Origin: UBA11051 sp964390495
Lineage (GTDB): Bacteria > Armatimonadota > Zipacnadia > Zipacnadales > UBA11051
Length of the DNA: 64,000 nt
NCBI GenBank assembly: GCA_964390495.1
Contig: CAYMIN010000006.1
Location: 1 to 64,000 of the forward strand
Direction: 5' to 3'
Position 1 is the first letter of the stretch. Each line of letters opens with the position of its first letter. Below the pieces are notes generated by a model. That model was not told the DNA's origin and made no database searches. It saw only the letters and a list, made by a program, of their open reading frames with translations. Of this stretch, positions 51,403 to 59,335 are shown one piece after another. The position numbers and the translations under genes are program-made.

Positions 51403-53007
51403 CTACCACCCACGCGGGCGCACGCCGTATTTGTCCATCAAGGCCAGCAGGTTCTCGCCCAGGATCTTGCGTTTGTCGGCCTCCGGGATCCGCGCGTACA
51501 TGATCGGCCCCAGGCCCCAGGCTATCGGCAGATCGGTCAAGTCCGAGCCGAAAAGCAGGCGGTCGGCACCGTAGATCTCCACGAACTCCTCGGTCTGCCC
51601 CCAGCGCAGCAGCGGGCAGGTGCAGATGAACAGATTATCCACCGCTTTGGTGACCTCGCCATAGGTGCTGTTGGCATGGCCGGTGAAGAAGCAGGCGTCG
51701 GGGTAGGTCTCGCAGAGCCGCTGCATCTGCGTCGGTGAGCCCCAGTCGTGGTTGAGGATAAAGTGGCCGTGCTCGTGGGCGAACCGGCAGGCGACATCAA
51801 TCAGCGGCCCCTCGGTGGGATAGCCCTGATAGCGCGCGATCAGCTTAATGCCCCGCATCCCCAGTTCAAGCCCGCGTTCCAGTTCGGCAAGCATCAGCGT
51901 CTCGCCGTGGTTGGGATTGAGCAGCGTGAAGCCGACAAAGTGGTCGGGATACCGGTTCACGACCTGAGCCGTCTCGTCATTGCCATAGGTCTCATCACCG
52001 AATACTCCCTCGAGGCTGAAGACACAGCAGGCGCGCACCCCGAGGCGGTCCATCTCGGCGACGATATCGGCCGGCGTGTCCTGCACCACGTGCCTGGGAC
52101 TGCACCAGCCGATGTGACCGTGGCAATCGTAGAACTTCTCGCTGCGCAGGGGCAGGCGTTCCCGGGCGGCCCGGTGCAGGGCATCCACCGGCTCCGGTAG
52201 CTCCACCTCGTCGCTGACGAACTCCAGGTTGGGATTCCATGACAGCAGATCGCGCATGTTGCCGCCGGCGATGAGAGCCAGCTCTGGTTCCGAAATATCG
52301 GAATAGTCGAGCTGCATCAGCGCGGAGGCCGGGGTGCGCTGGGGAAGCTGGGAGCCCCACACCAGCCGCTCGGCCCCGAACTGCCGGCAGATGAACTCGA
52401 TGCGCTTATGCAGCCAGATCGCCGAGAGGTCCACCCTCAGGTTGGGACAGGCCGCCAGGGCCTGGTACATGGTGCGCTGGCTGCCATAGATGCGGTTCTC
52501 GGTGACGACGACCGGAAGCTGCGGGAAGCGGCGGCATATCCGCACCACGTTGGGCCAGTCGGTCGCGTCAATCTTGCCGGCGTCCAGCAGGTCAGTGGGA
52601 CAGAGGAACAACGGCACCCGGGCTCGCTCCAGCTCCTGCAGGAGGTCGTCTATCGCCCATTCCTCAAGGGGGATGCTGAACTGACCATAGAAAAGAAACA
52701 GTGCCCCGACGCCCAGATCGTGCATCTGCCGGACCAGTTCGGTCGGCGGCGGCAACTCCCGGCTGTGGGTCATCAGGCCGGCCCAGGCCGGGTGCAGTCG
52801 GGGATGGTCGCGGGTGCGCTCGATGATCCGCTGATTGCCGGCCAGCGGATTGGTCGAGGCCGAAAGGCTGTCAATGACCAGCGCCTCATGGATGCCGAAA
52901 TGGTCCATGGCCTGGAGGATCGCCTCGGCACTCTCCGGCTGTCCGGCGGGCATGTGGACGTGCCGGCCGAGGTAACAACAGGCGTCGAAATGGATGATAT
53001 TGTCCAT
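51403..53007 (-). CDS. Tandem amidohydrolase, first domain degenerate
   Basis: Protein of 534 residues made of two amidohydrolase-2 type barrels. The second (residues 290-534) has the full metal set: H296 and H298 in CHGHIG, then NHDWG, TGHANS and FGSDLTD. The first (1-285) has the same fold markers but has lost them: FDACCYLGRH in place of HxH and WGSQLPQ in place of the catalytic Asp. So one half looks active and the other structural. The ATG at 53007 with GGGGAA upstream is chosen because the longer frame has no relation to the family. It may be a decarboxylase or hydrolase; the substrate is unknown. Confidence 0.85.
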   Translation of the reverse strand: MDNIIHFDACCYLGRHVHMPAGQPESAEAILQAMDHFGIHEALVIDSLSASTNPLAGNQRIIERTRDHPRLHPAWAGLMTHSRELPPPTELVRQMHDLGVGALFLFYGQFSIPLEEWAIDDLLQELERARVPLFLCPTDLLDAGKIDATDWPNVVRICRRFPQLPVVVTENRIYGSQRTMYQALAACPNLRVDLSAIWLHKRIEFICRQFGAERLVWGSQLPQRTPASALMQLDYSDISEPELALIAGGNMRDLLSWNPNLEFVSDEVELPEPVDALHRAARERLPLRSEKFYDCHGHIGWCSPRHVVQDTPADIVAEMDRLGVRACCVFSLEGVFGDETYGNDETAQVVNRYPDHFVGFTLLNPNHGETLMLAELERGLELGMRGIKLIARYQGYPTEGPLIDVACRFAHEHGHFILNHDWGSPTQMQRLCETYPDACFFTGHANSTYGEVTKAVDNLFICTCPLLRWGQTEEFVEIYGADRLLFGSDLTDLPIAWGLGPIMYARIPEADKRKILGENLLALMDKYGVRPRGW

Positions 53008-53065
53008 AGGCGAGTTCCCCGCTTCGTTGTGTGACCTGATACCGTCACCGCCGCAGGTGCTCGGG

Positions 53066-53716
53066 TCAGATACCTTGTAGAGTCCGCAGCAGCGCCAGGG
53101 CGATGGCGATGTGCCCACCTCGGGCCGGATGGACCGGCTCCAGACAGAAGGTCTCGCTTTCCACGTACTTGAGGCAGTTGGCGAATATATCGTTCATTTC
53201 GACCAGCATCGCGTCGTACTTTTCCGCCATTTCGTGGACTACCGCGATGTAGTCGGGGATTATCTCCAGTACTCGCCTGCGGAAATTGTCCCGTGAGCTG
53301 ATGCTGATATAAAAGGGGTCAATCAGCACGATGTCGGCCTGGGTTTGCGCCCGGGTCCGCGCCATCAGCCAGTCGTAGATCTCGCGATACCGCTCGAGGG
53401 GCACCGCCTCGGGATCATCGGGAGCGCGCAGGTAAGTATGCAGGTCATTGATGCCGATCATTAGCGTCAGCCAGTCCGGCTGGTGGCGGATGACGTCATC
53501 ATCCCAGCGTTCCTTGAGATCAGTAGTCTTGTTGCCGCCGATGCCTTTGTTGAGGAAGGTGATGCTGCGCTCCGGATACAGAGCAGTCACCATCTCGCGG
53601 AAGATCGCGGCATAGCCCTGCCCATAGGGTGCAGCCTCGGCTCTGCGGCCCGCATCGGTGATGCTATCGCCCTGCATAACAACCTTCTGTCCATCTTTGA
53701 TTAAGAAGTCGTTCAC
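53066..53716 (-). CDS. SGNH/GDSL hydrolase
   Basis: Esterase-like protein of 216 residues. VVMQGDSITDAGRRAE holds the catalytic Ser of block I, NKGIGGNKTTDL the Gly of block II, LMIGINDLHTYL the Asn of block III, and EPVHPARGGHIAIA the Asp/His-type pair of block V (here V-H-P with the His). The start is GTG at 53716 with GGAGGAGA upstream; the longer frame is rejected. No signal peptide, so it may remove acetyl groups from imported sugars. It lies 58 bases upstream of the tandem amidohydrolase gene on the same strand. Confidence 0.9.
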   Translation of the reverse strand: MNDFLIKDGQKVVMQGDSITDAGRRAEAAPYGQGYAAIFREMVTALYPERSITFLNKGIGGNKTTDLKERWDDDVIRHQPDWLTLMIGINDLHTYLRAPDDPEAVPLERYREIYDWLMARTRAQTQADIVLIDPFYISISSRDNFRRRVLEIIPDYIAVVHEMAEKYDAMLVEMNDIFANCLKYVESETFCLEPVHPARGGHIAIALALLRTLQGI

Positions 53717-53925
53717 GAAGATCTCCTCCAGATTCCCGGCGCCTTGTGGGCGTATGCTAAGTAGCAGACTGAAACCGGCCCGCACGGTGCACCGGACGCC
53801 GGTTTCGTGGGCAACTTCGACAGAGGGAGGGCAGTACCTTCCCCCCCCAGATAACAATTTCAGGCGTGCCGGCCTGAGGCTGGTCAGGAATTGTGCTAGC
53901 GCGGAATAGAGGATTCATCTGCTCC

Positions 53926-54270
53926 ATGTCCAAGATAGAGGCAATGAACAACGACAGGCCCGACAAATCGGCGGGAGCTTCGCAGATGCGGAAGATGCGA
54001 TTCCTGGCCCATTTGCCGAACTTTGTGAAGCTGTATTGGCGACTGTTCCGGGACCCGCGCGTCGGCTGGCTGGCCAAGCTGGTGCTGGTGGCAGGGATAG
54101 TTTATCTGTTCATGCCCAGTGATCTTCTACCCGACTTTCTGGCCCCGCTGGTGGGCCTGGGGCTGCTGGATGACGTGCTCGTAGTGTACTTTGCGCTGAA
54201 GAGCTTCATCCGCCTGTGCCCTCGCAGCGTGGTTGAGGAGCACGTGCATCTGATAGACCAAGGCGGATAG
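53926..54270 (+). CDS. YkvA family (DUF1232) small membrane protein
   Basis: Protein of about 114 residues. WLAKLVLVAGIVYLFMPSDLLPDFL followed by GLGLLDDVLVVYFAL contains the DUF1232 signature (PxDLxPD then GLLDD) within a membrane hairpin. The function of the family is unknown. The start is uncertain: the ATG at 53926 has no clear ribosome site, and another ATG lies at 53944. It is followed after 31 bases by an acetyltransferase gene. The 200-base gap upstream, shared with the divergent SGNH gene, contains a run of eight C and no visible promoter. Confidence 0.8.
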   Translation: MSKIEAMNNDRPDKSAGASQMRKMRFLAHLPNFVKLYWRLFRDPRVGWLAKLVLVAGIVYLFMPSDLLPDFLAPLVGLGLLDDVLVVYFALKSFIRLCPRSVVEEHVHLIDQGG

Positions 54271-54301
54271 GCTGCGGTGCGGCGGGAAAGGAGCTGAGAA
54301 T

Positions 54302-54796
54302 ATGGCAGCGGTCGAGCAGGATGTGAGCGGCTTGCGGCTCCGGCAGTTCAACTGGCGCAACGACCGGCTGGCCGTGCTCAGCTTCCAGTACGAAATCTAT
54401 GAGACCAATTTCCCGGGTTGTAGGGTGGATGAGGAATTCCTTGAGGAGTACAGCTTCAATCTGCGCGAGGCGGTCAGGAACTCCAGTGAGAACTTGCTGG
54501 TGCTCGAAGAGGGCGGCGAAGTGGTGGGCTTTATCTGGATGTCGCTGCTGTCAACCCTAGTCGATTCCTGTGTCGGCTATGTCAAGAATATCTACGTGGC
54601 CCCACACCTACGCAGCAGGGGCTATGGCCAGCGCTTGTTGGAGGCGGCTGATGAATGGTTCCGCAGCAACGGCGCTACCAAGGCGACCCTCGATGCCAGC
54701 GTCGGCAACCAGCGCGCGGTGAGCCTCTACCAATACGCCGGATATGAGATCACCCGCTACCGCATGGAAAAGCACTACAGCGACGCGGATGACTGA
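54302..54796 (+). CDS. GNAT family N-acetyltransferase
   Basis: Acetyltransferase of 164 residues that uses acetyl-CoA. VKNIYVAPHLRSRGYGQRLLEAADEW holds the CoA-binding motif A (RSRGYG), and ATLDASVGNQRAVSLYQYAGYE is motif B, with the Asn and Tyr typical of RimI-like proteins. The ATG has AAGGAGCTGAGA upstream. The stop overlaps the start of the following TPR gene, so the two are coupled. The acceptor (protein N terminus, amine or drug) cannot be told. Confidence 0.88.
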   Translation: MAAVEQDVSGLRLRQFNWRNDRLAVLSFQYEIYETNFPGCRVDEEFLEEYSFNLREAVRNSSENLLVLEEGGEVVGFIWMSLLSTLVDSCVGYVKNIYVAPHLRSRGYGQRLLEAADEWFRSNGATKATLDASVGNQRAVSLYQYAGYEITRYRMEKHYSDADD

Positions 54797-55910
54797 GGCC
54801 GCGACGCAGACACCAAAGGTGAGGCAGTTGGCCGAGACCAACCCATCGGAAGAGGCGCTTGAGGAAGAACTTGCCGAAATCGAGTTGCTATGCGAGCAGC
54901 GCAACTACAACCGGGCGCAGACCATCGCCCAGCAGCTTCTGCGCGCTCACCCGACCAGTGCGCGAGTGCATGAGGTAATGGGAGATGTCGCAGCGGCGCG
55001 GGAACACCACGCCGAGGCCGTGCAATGGTACGAACTGGCGCTGCAACTGGGCTTCCATCAACGAGTGATGGACAAAGTCAGTGAGCAGAGGCGCCGGCTG
55101 GAGCAAAGCCAGCAGCCGGAAGCCGCAGATGTCACCGCAGAAATGGCGCAGCAGCCCCACTACCGGCTGATTGCGGCGATTGCCGGCGGACTGGTGCTGT
55201 TGGCATTCGTGCTTTTCTTAGTATTCGCGATCAAGGGCAGTAGGCCGTCCGAAGGCGAGACCGGTCCGGCGCGACCGCGGGCAGTCGCCGACAGGACCAC
55301 GCGTACCAGTACCAGCCAGCCGAGTAGCGAAACGGAGCCGACTACGGAGCGCCCCAGCCCCGCCGCCTCCACCCGAACGCGCCAGCCGCAGACCCGCCAC
55401 AGCCCGGTTACGGCTCCGCAACAGCCGCAGCAGCAGAACCTCCCACCCGTCCATCTGACCCGCGAGATCGGCGCGCCGCTGACCGATCAGGACCGCAAGC
55501 TGCTGAAGGCCATCGGCTCGCTCACCTGGCCCGGCGGCAGCAGTCTCTCCGGCAATGTCAACGCTATGGTTGACCCCTTCACCAGCTACGCCTTTATCAC
55601 CATCGAGCTGCCGGCTTCGCTGCAGAGCTCGGCGCAGTTCACCACAGGCCTAAGCATATCCTACCAGGTAGCGGTAACCGCAATGAAGCAGGATACCAGC
55701 CTGCGGTCGCTGACGGTGCGGGTGATCGCCCCCGTCACCGTCGGTGACAGCGAGACGGTGCTGACGGTCTTCCGCGGCAACACCAACCGCACCACTCTGG
55801 ACCGTTACCTACAGAGCGAGGTTGTGCCGGGCGCCAAGGAGATCTGGGGCGAGGTCTTCGCCACGACCTGGTGGAACCCGTCGGTGCCGGTGGATAAGCC
55901 CTTCGAATGA
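54789..55910 (+). CDS. TPR membrane protein with proline/threonine-rich linker
   Basis: Protein of 373 residues. Residues 15-100 hold TPR-like helices (CEQRNYNRAQTIAQQLLRAHP, AAREHHAEAVQWYELAL), residues about 128-150 one membrane helix (LIAAIAGGLVLLAFVLFLV). Residues 155-230 are a low-complexity linker rich in Arg, Thr, Pro and Gln. The C-terminal 140 residues form an unknown globular domain (LLKAIGSLTWPGGSSLSG). The TPR part should be in the cytoplasm and the C-terminal domain outside. The ATG at 54789 overlaps the stop of the acetyltransferase gene. I do not recognise the C-terminal domain. Confidence 0.78.
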   Translation: MTEAATQTPKVRQLAETNPSEEALEEELAEIELLCEQRNYNRAQTIAQQLLRAHPTSARVHEVMGDVAAAREHHAEAVQWYELALQLGFHQRVMDKVSEQRRRLEQSQQPEAADVTAEMAQQPHYRLIAAIAGGLVLLAFVLFLVFAIKGSRPSEGETGPARPRAVADRTTRTSTSQPSSETEPTTERPSPAASTRTRQPQTRHSPVTAPQQPQQQNLPPVHLTREIGAPLTDQDRKLLKAIGSLTWPGGSSLSGNVNAMVDPFTSYAFITIELPASLQSSAQFTTGLSISYQVAVTAMKQDTSLRSLTVRVIAPVTVGDSETVLTVFRGNTNRTTLDRYLQSEVVPGAKEIWGEVFATTWWNPSVPVDKPFE

Positions 55911-55953
55911 CAAGCCAGGCATCGGCATGTGAGTTGCAGGGAGCAGGCCCCGC

Positions 55954-56796
55954 CTAGAGTGAGCGCAAAAACTCCACCGCCTTGCCAATATCGCCGACCG
56001 GATCCTCGCCAGTTTCGCGCTCAATGGCGAAGTATCCGTCATAGCCGGAGCCGATTAGATAGCCGGTGTAGCGCGGCCAGTCAACCCAGCCCTCGCCCAG
56101 AGGCACCTCCTGGCGGGTGCCATCCTCATGCACCAGCGCATCCTTGGCGTGGGTATGGACGATGGCATCGGCCAAGGCCAGGGCACCTTCGTTGGGCTGG
56201 TACTTCTCGATCCATTTGAGCTTGTCATAGGGCTCGCCGAGCTGCTGGGCGTAGCGGGCCGGCCACAGGATCATATTCCCGGGGTCCCAGTTGATGCGCA
56301 GGTACTGGCTGCCCACTGCGTCGAGCAGGCGGCGCAGCACAAAGGGCGGCTCCGGACCGGTCTCAATCGCCAATCGCACGCCCACCTTCTCGCCGTGCTC
56401 GGCAAGCTGTCCCATGCCGTCGAGAAAGCGCTGCCAGGCCGGCTCGTTGGGATCTTCAGGCATAATGCCACAATGGCCCTGCCAAATATCCGTCTCCAGG
56501 TCGGCGGAGAGGTCCATAATGCGCCTGCCCCACTCGATATTCGCCTCCCAGTCCTCTGCCTCACCCAGGTCAACATTGCCGCCCCAGGCCGATACGGCCG
56601 ATATTTCCAGCCCCAATGAGGCGATATGGCGTGCCAGCTTTTTGCGGGCCGCGGCGTCGAGGTTCTCAGGAGTGAACGGGCCACCTCCGACTGAGACGTG
56701 GATGCCGGGAACGCCCATCTCCGCCACCACTTGCATGCCCTCGTAATAATCCATGCGTAGGTTGCTGAGCATGACGGCGATCTTCAGGTCAGCCAT
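55954..56796 (-). CDS. Sugar phosphate isomerase/epimerase family TIM barrel
   Basis: Third TIM-barrel isomerase-like protein of the window, 280 residues. VSVGGGPFTPENLDA, VRLAIETGPEPP, LRINWDPGNMILW, IVHTHAKDALVHEDG and GYFAIERETGEDP give the Glu, Asp and His metal positions and the closing Glu. The ATG at 56796 has GGAGG seven bases before it; the 27 codons upstream are not used. It stands alone between the TPR gene (convergent) and the protease gene (divergent). The substrate is unknown. Confidence 0.9.
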   Translation of the reverse strand: MADLKIAVMLSNLRMDYYEGMQVVAEMGVPGIHVSVGGGPFTPENLDAAARKKLARHIASLGLEISAVSAWGGNVDLGEAEDWEANIEWGRRIMDLSADLETDIWQGHCGIMPEDPNEPAWQRFLDGMGQLAEHGEKVGVRLAIETGPEPPFVLRRLLDAVGSQYLRINWDPGNMILWPARYAQQLGEPYDKLKWIEKYQPNEGALALADAIVHTHAKDALVHEDGTRQEVPLGEGWVDWPRYTGYLIGSGYDGYFAIERETGEDPVGDIGKAVEFLRSL

Positions 56797-56903
56797 CCTT
56801 GGTCCTCCGATTTGCCAATTGTCAAGAGCTATCGTGCCCAGGTTTCGCCACCGGCGGCCGATACCCTTTGCGGCCAATAGATTTCACGAGGCCGCTAGCG
56901 TCA

Positions 56904-56933
56904 TTGCAAGACAGAGGGGGACTGGGTTATAAT
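56904..56933 (+). promoter_or_regulatory. Promoter of the trypsin-like protease gene
   Basis: TTGCAA (56904-56909), an 18-base spacer and an exact TATAAT (56928-56933) precede the protease gene. Transcription should start near 56940, giving a leader of about 65 bases. Confidence 0.65.
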
Positions 56934-57005
56934 CATAATAGGTACTATCTAACGCGGAGGGCAGTGTGGAGGCTTCGTGCCATTCTCGGATAAGGGGATA
57001 CACAA

Positions 57006-58469
57006 GTGTTGCGTAAGAGGCTCTTGGCTAGTGGGCTGATAGCTGGAATCGTGCTCTGTCTATCTGCTACGACAGGGCTTACAGAGGGGGAGGGTGCACT
57101 TACGCTCAGCCCCGAAATGGCAGAGAAGCTGGAGAGTGGCGTGGTTTTCATCCATGTGGAGTGGAAGGATAGCGACGCCGCGATTCAGGATTCGTGGGGC
57201 AGCGGCTTCTTCGTCAGCGAACACGAAATCCTTACCAACCACCACGTGGTCGCCGAGGCGCTGAGCCGCCCGGGCACCAGGATAACGATTCGTACCCACT
57301 CCGGCACTCGCCACACCCAGCGCTATGAGGTGTATGTAGAGGCGGTATCCGAGGCGGACGATTTGGCGCTGCTGACGGTGAGAAAGCCTCTGGCGGGTGT
57401 CCAGCACCTGTCACTTGGTGCCGAGGAGCCGGCCAAGAACTCGGTGGTATTAGGCTTCGGTTTCCCGATGGGCAACATCTTCGACCCCAACCCGAATGGT
57501 CCGGGAGTGGCAGTGCGGCGCGGGTATGTCAGCCGTGTCACCCATGATGGTGCGACTATCGAAGCGGATATGAACATAGACCACGGCATGAGCGGAGGCC
57601 CGGCCGCCAACGGTGAGGGCCTGGTGGTAGGTATGGTCAGCTCAATGGGAGGCTCCTCGGACAACCCGACGGCCTTCGCCTTTTTGATCTCGGCCAAGAC
57701 CATCATGCAGTTCCTGCAGACTGCGGGCAGCGAAGTTATGGCGGCAAAGCCCGGCGACACCAAACCGACCGCAGGCACCCAGGTGACCGGCCCCAGGCCC
57801 GGCGAGAGGAAGCTGCGGTCGTTTTTCTCTCTGGGCATGGCGCTGCGGCTTGGCACCCTGATTACCAGCCTGTTCGAGGACCGCTCACGAGCCGTTGACC
57901 CGGCGCTGGTGCAGACGGCCAAGCGCAATGCTGGCAACGCCGTAGCCTACCTACGGGAGCTCGAAGCCCCCGCCGGACTGATCTCCAAGGGTGAGAAAAT
58001 TAAGCAAGTACTGGAGGCCGGTGAGGACATAAGCCAAGCCGCGAAGGTGTCGGCCGACCTCGAAAAACAGTGCGACGAGTGGGCCCTGTCGGGCGAGGTT
58101 GTTGACAGTCTTGAGCGGCTCAATTACGCCTTCGGGGCCTGGGTTCAAGAGATGAGTCTGGGCTTGATAGATGCGGCCAAGGACCGCGAGACCTGCCGCA
58201 TGTTCCAGACCGGCGCAGAACTGCAGAAGGCCCCCGAAGCCGTACTCTCGCTGCTCACCGACATTCAAAAAGCACTGGTAGCAATACACGAGCAGCGCTC
58301 GGTCACCAGCAAAGATGTCATCGCCAAGAAAGCCGAGGCCCTCATCTCCATCGGCTTCTTGGGACCGACCGCGGGCGCTGCGGCAACCACCGCCGATAAG
58401 ACTATCCGGGGTGACGCTACTGAGCAAGGCCGGCCGGGAACCAATCGCATCAAGGTACCGGTCCCCTAA
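57006..58469 (+). CDS. Secreted trypsin-like (S1C) serine protease without PDZ domain
   Basis: Envelope protease of 487 residues. A signal peptide (LRKRLLASGLIAGIVLCLSATTG) leads into a chymotrypsin-fold domain at about 35-245. The triad is His80 (LTNHHVV), Asp119 (EADDLALL) and Ser196 (GMSGGPA), as in DegP-type proteases. Instead of a PDZ domain, residues 260-487 form an Ala/Lys/Glu-rich helical region of unknown kind. The start is GTG, with AAGGGGA nine bases upstream. Probably a periplasmic protein-quality protease; the unusual C-terminal part may choose the substrate. Confidence 0.87.
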   Translation: MLRKRLLASGLIAGIVLCLSATTGLTEGEGALTLSPEMAEKLESGVVFIHVEWKDSDAAIQDSWGSGFFVSEHEILTNHHVVAEALSRPGTRITIRTHSGTRHTQRYEVYVEAVSEADDLALLTVRKPLAGVQHLSLGAEEPAKNSVVLGFGFPMGNIFDPNPNGPGVAVRRGYVSRVTHDGATIEADMNIDHGMSGGPAANGEGLVVGMVSSMGGSSDNPTAFAFLISAKTIMQFLQTAGSEVMAAKPGDTKPTAGTQVTGPRPGERKLRSFFSLGMALRLGTLITSLFEDRSRAVDPALVQTAKRNAGNAVAYLRELEAPAGLISKGEKIKQVLEAGEDISQAAKVSADLEKQCDEWALSGEVVDSLERLNYAFGAWVQEMSLGLIDAAKDRETCRMFQTGAELQKAPEAVLSLLTDIQKALVAIHEQRSVTSKDVIAKKAEALISIGFLGPTAGAAATTADKTIRGDATEQGRPGTNRIKVPVP

Positions 58470-58537
58470 TGCCTGGCCACGTACCAGCCTTGTCCGTCCA
58501 CTGACGTATAGCCAAAAAGTCATTTCTGGAGATGCAA

Positions 58538-59305
58538 ATGCGGTTCAATCAGGTGGAAAAGCCTCGACGCGACTCCAAGATACCGTTGTACGTGCAGATA
58601 ATCGAGAACGTCTCTGAGGCTATCCGTAAGGGCGTCCTGCAGTCAGGTGATCGGCTGCCACCGCAGCTAGAGCTGGCGGAGTACCTGGGCGTCAGCCTGG
58701 CGCCTGTCAAGCAGGCGCTCAGCGAGCTGGAGAAGCAGGGGATAGTGGCCCGCCGCCAGGGCCTGGGCACCTTCATCAGAGACATCACGCCGGTGCGCGA
58801 GGAGCGGATTCAGTACACCAGAATACCGTGGTTCCACCGCGAGATGGACGAGCGCGGCCTCAGCCCCTCCGCGCAGGTGCTCGAACTCAGCAAGCTGCGT
58901 GCCGGCTCCGACAAGCAGGTGCAGGAGGAGCTCAAGCTGCAGGCCGAAGACGAAGTGGTGCTGCTCAAGCGGGTGCGGCTGGCGGATGACATGCCCCTGG
59001 CGAATCAGACGGCCTATTTCGTGGCCGCCAAGGTGCCGGGACTGGTCGAGCGCAACATCGGCAGCAAGGAGTCAATCACCCAGATCCTGGCCGACGAGTA
59101 CGGCCTGACCATCGCCGCCGCCCAGCAGCGCATCAGTGCCGATGGGGCGACTGCCGAGGATGCCAGATACCTGAATGTCGTCGAGGGCGGCCCGCTGCTG
59201 CTAATCGAGCGCACCTCATATCTGGAAAACGGCGAGCCGCTGGAGTTTTTGCGCGACCGCCGCCACCCCTCCTGGACCTTCACCGCATGGCTGAGCCGCC
59301 AGTAA
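58538..59305 (+). CDS. GntR family regulator with UTRA domain
   Basis: Transcription factor of 255 residues of the HutC/FadR-like UTRA group. Residues 10-80 are the winged helix (PLYVQIIENVSEAIRKG, RLPPQLELAEYLGVSLAPVKQALSELEKQGIV, RRQGLGTF). Residues 95-250 are the UTRA ligand domain, which in relatives binds sugar phosphates, amino acids or their derivatives (VVLLKRVRLADDMPLANQTAYF, LLLIERTSYLENGEPLEF). The second ATG is used because GGAG lies six bases before it. Its target is not evident; nearby isomerase genes are candidates. Confidence 0.9.
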   Translation: MRFNQVEKPRRDSKIPLYVQIIENVSEAIRKGVLQSGDRLPPQLELAEYLGVSLAPVKQALSELEKQGIVARRQGLGTFIRDITPVREERIQYTRIPWFHREMDERGLSPSAQVLELSKLRAGSDKQVQEELKLQAEDEVVLLKRVRLADDMPLANQTAYFVAAKVPGLVERNIGSKESITQILADEYGLTIAAAQQRISADGATAEDARYLNVVEGGPLLLIERTSYLENGEPLEFLRDRRHPSWTFTAWLSRQ

Positions 59306-59335
59306 GCGCCCCAGGCTCCGGCTGCTCCGCCTGTC

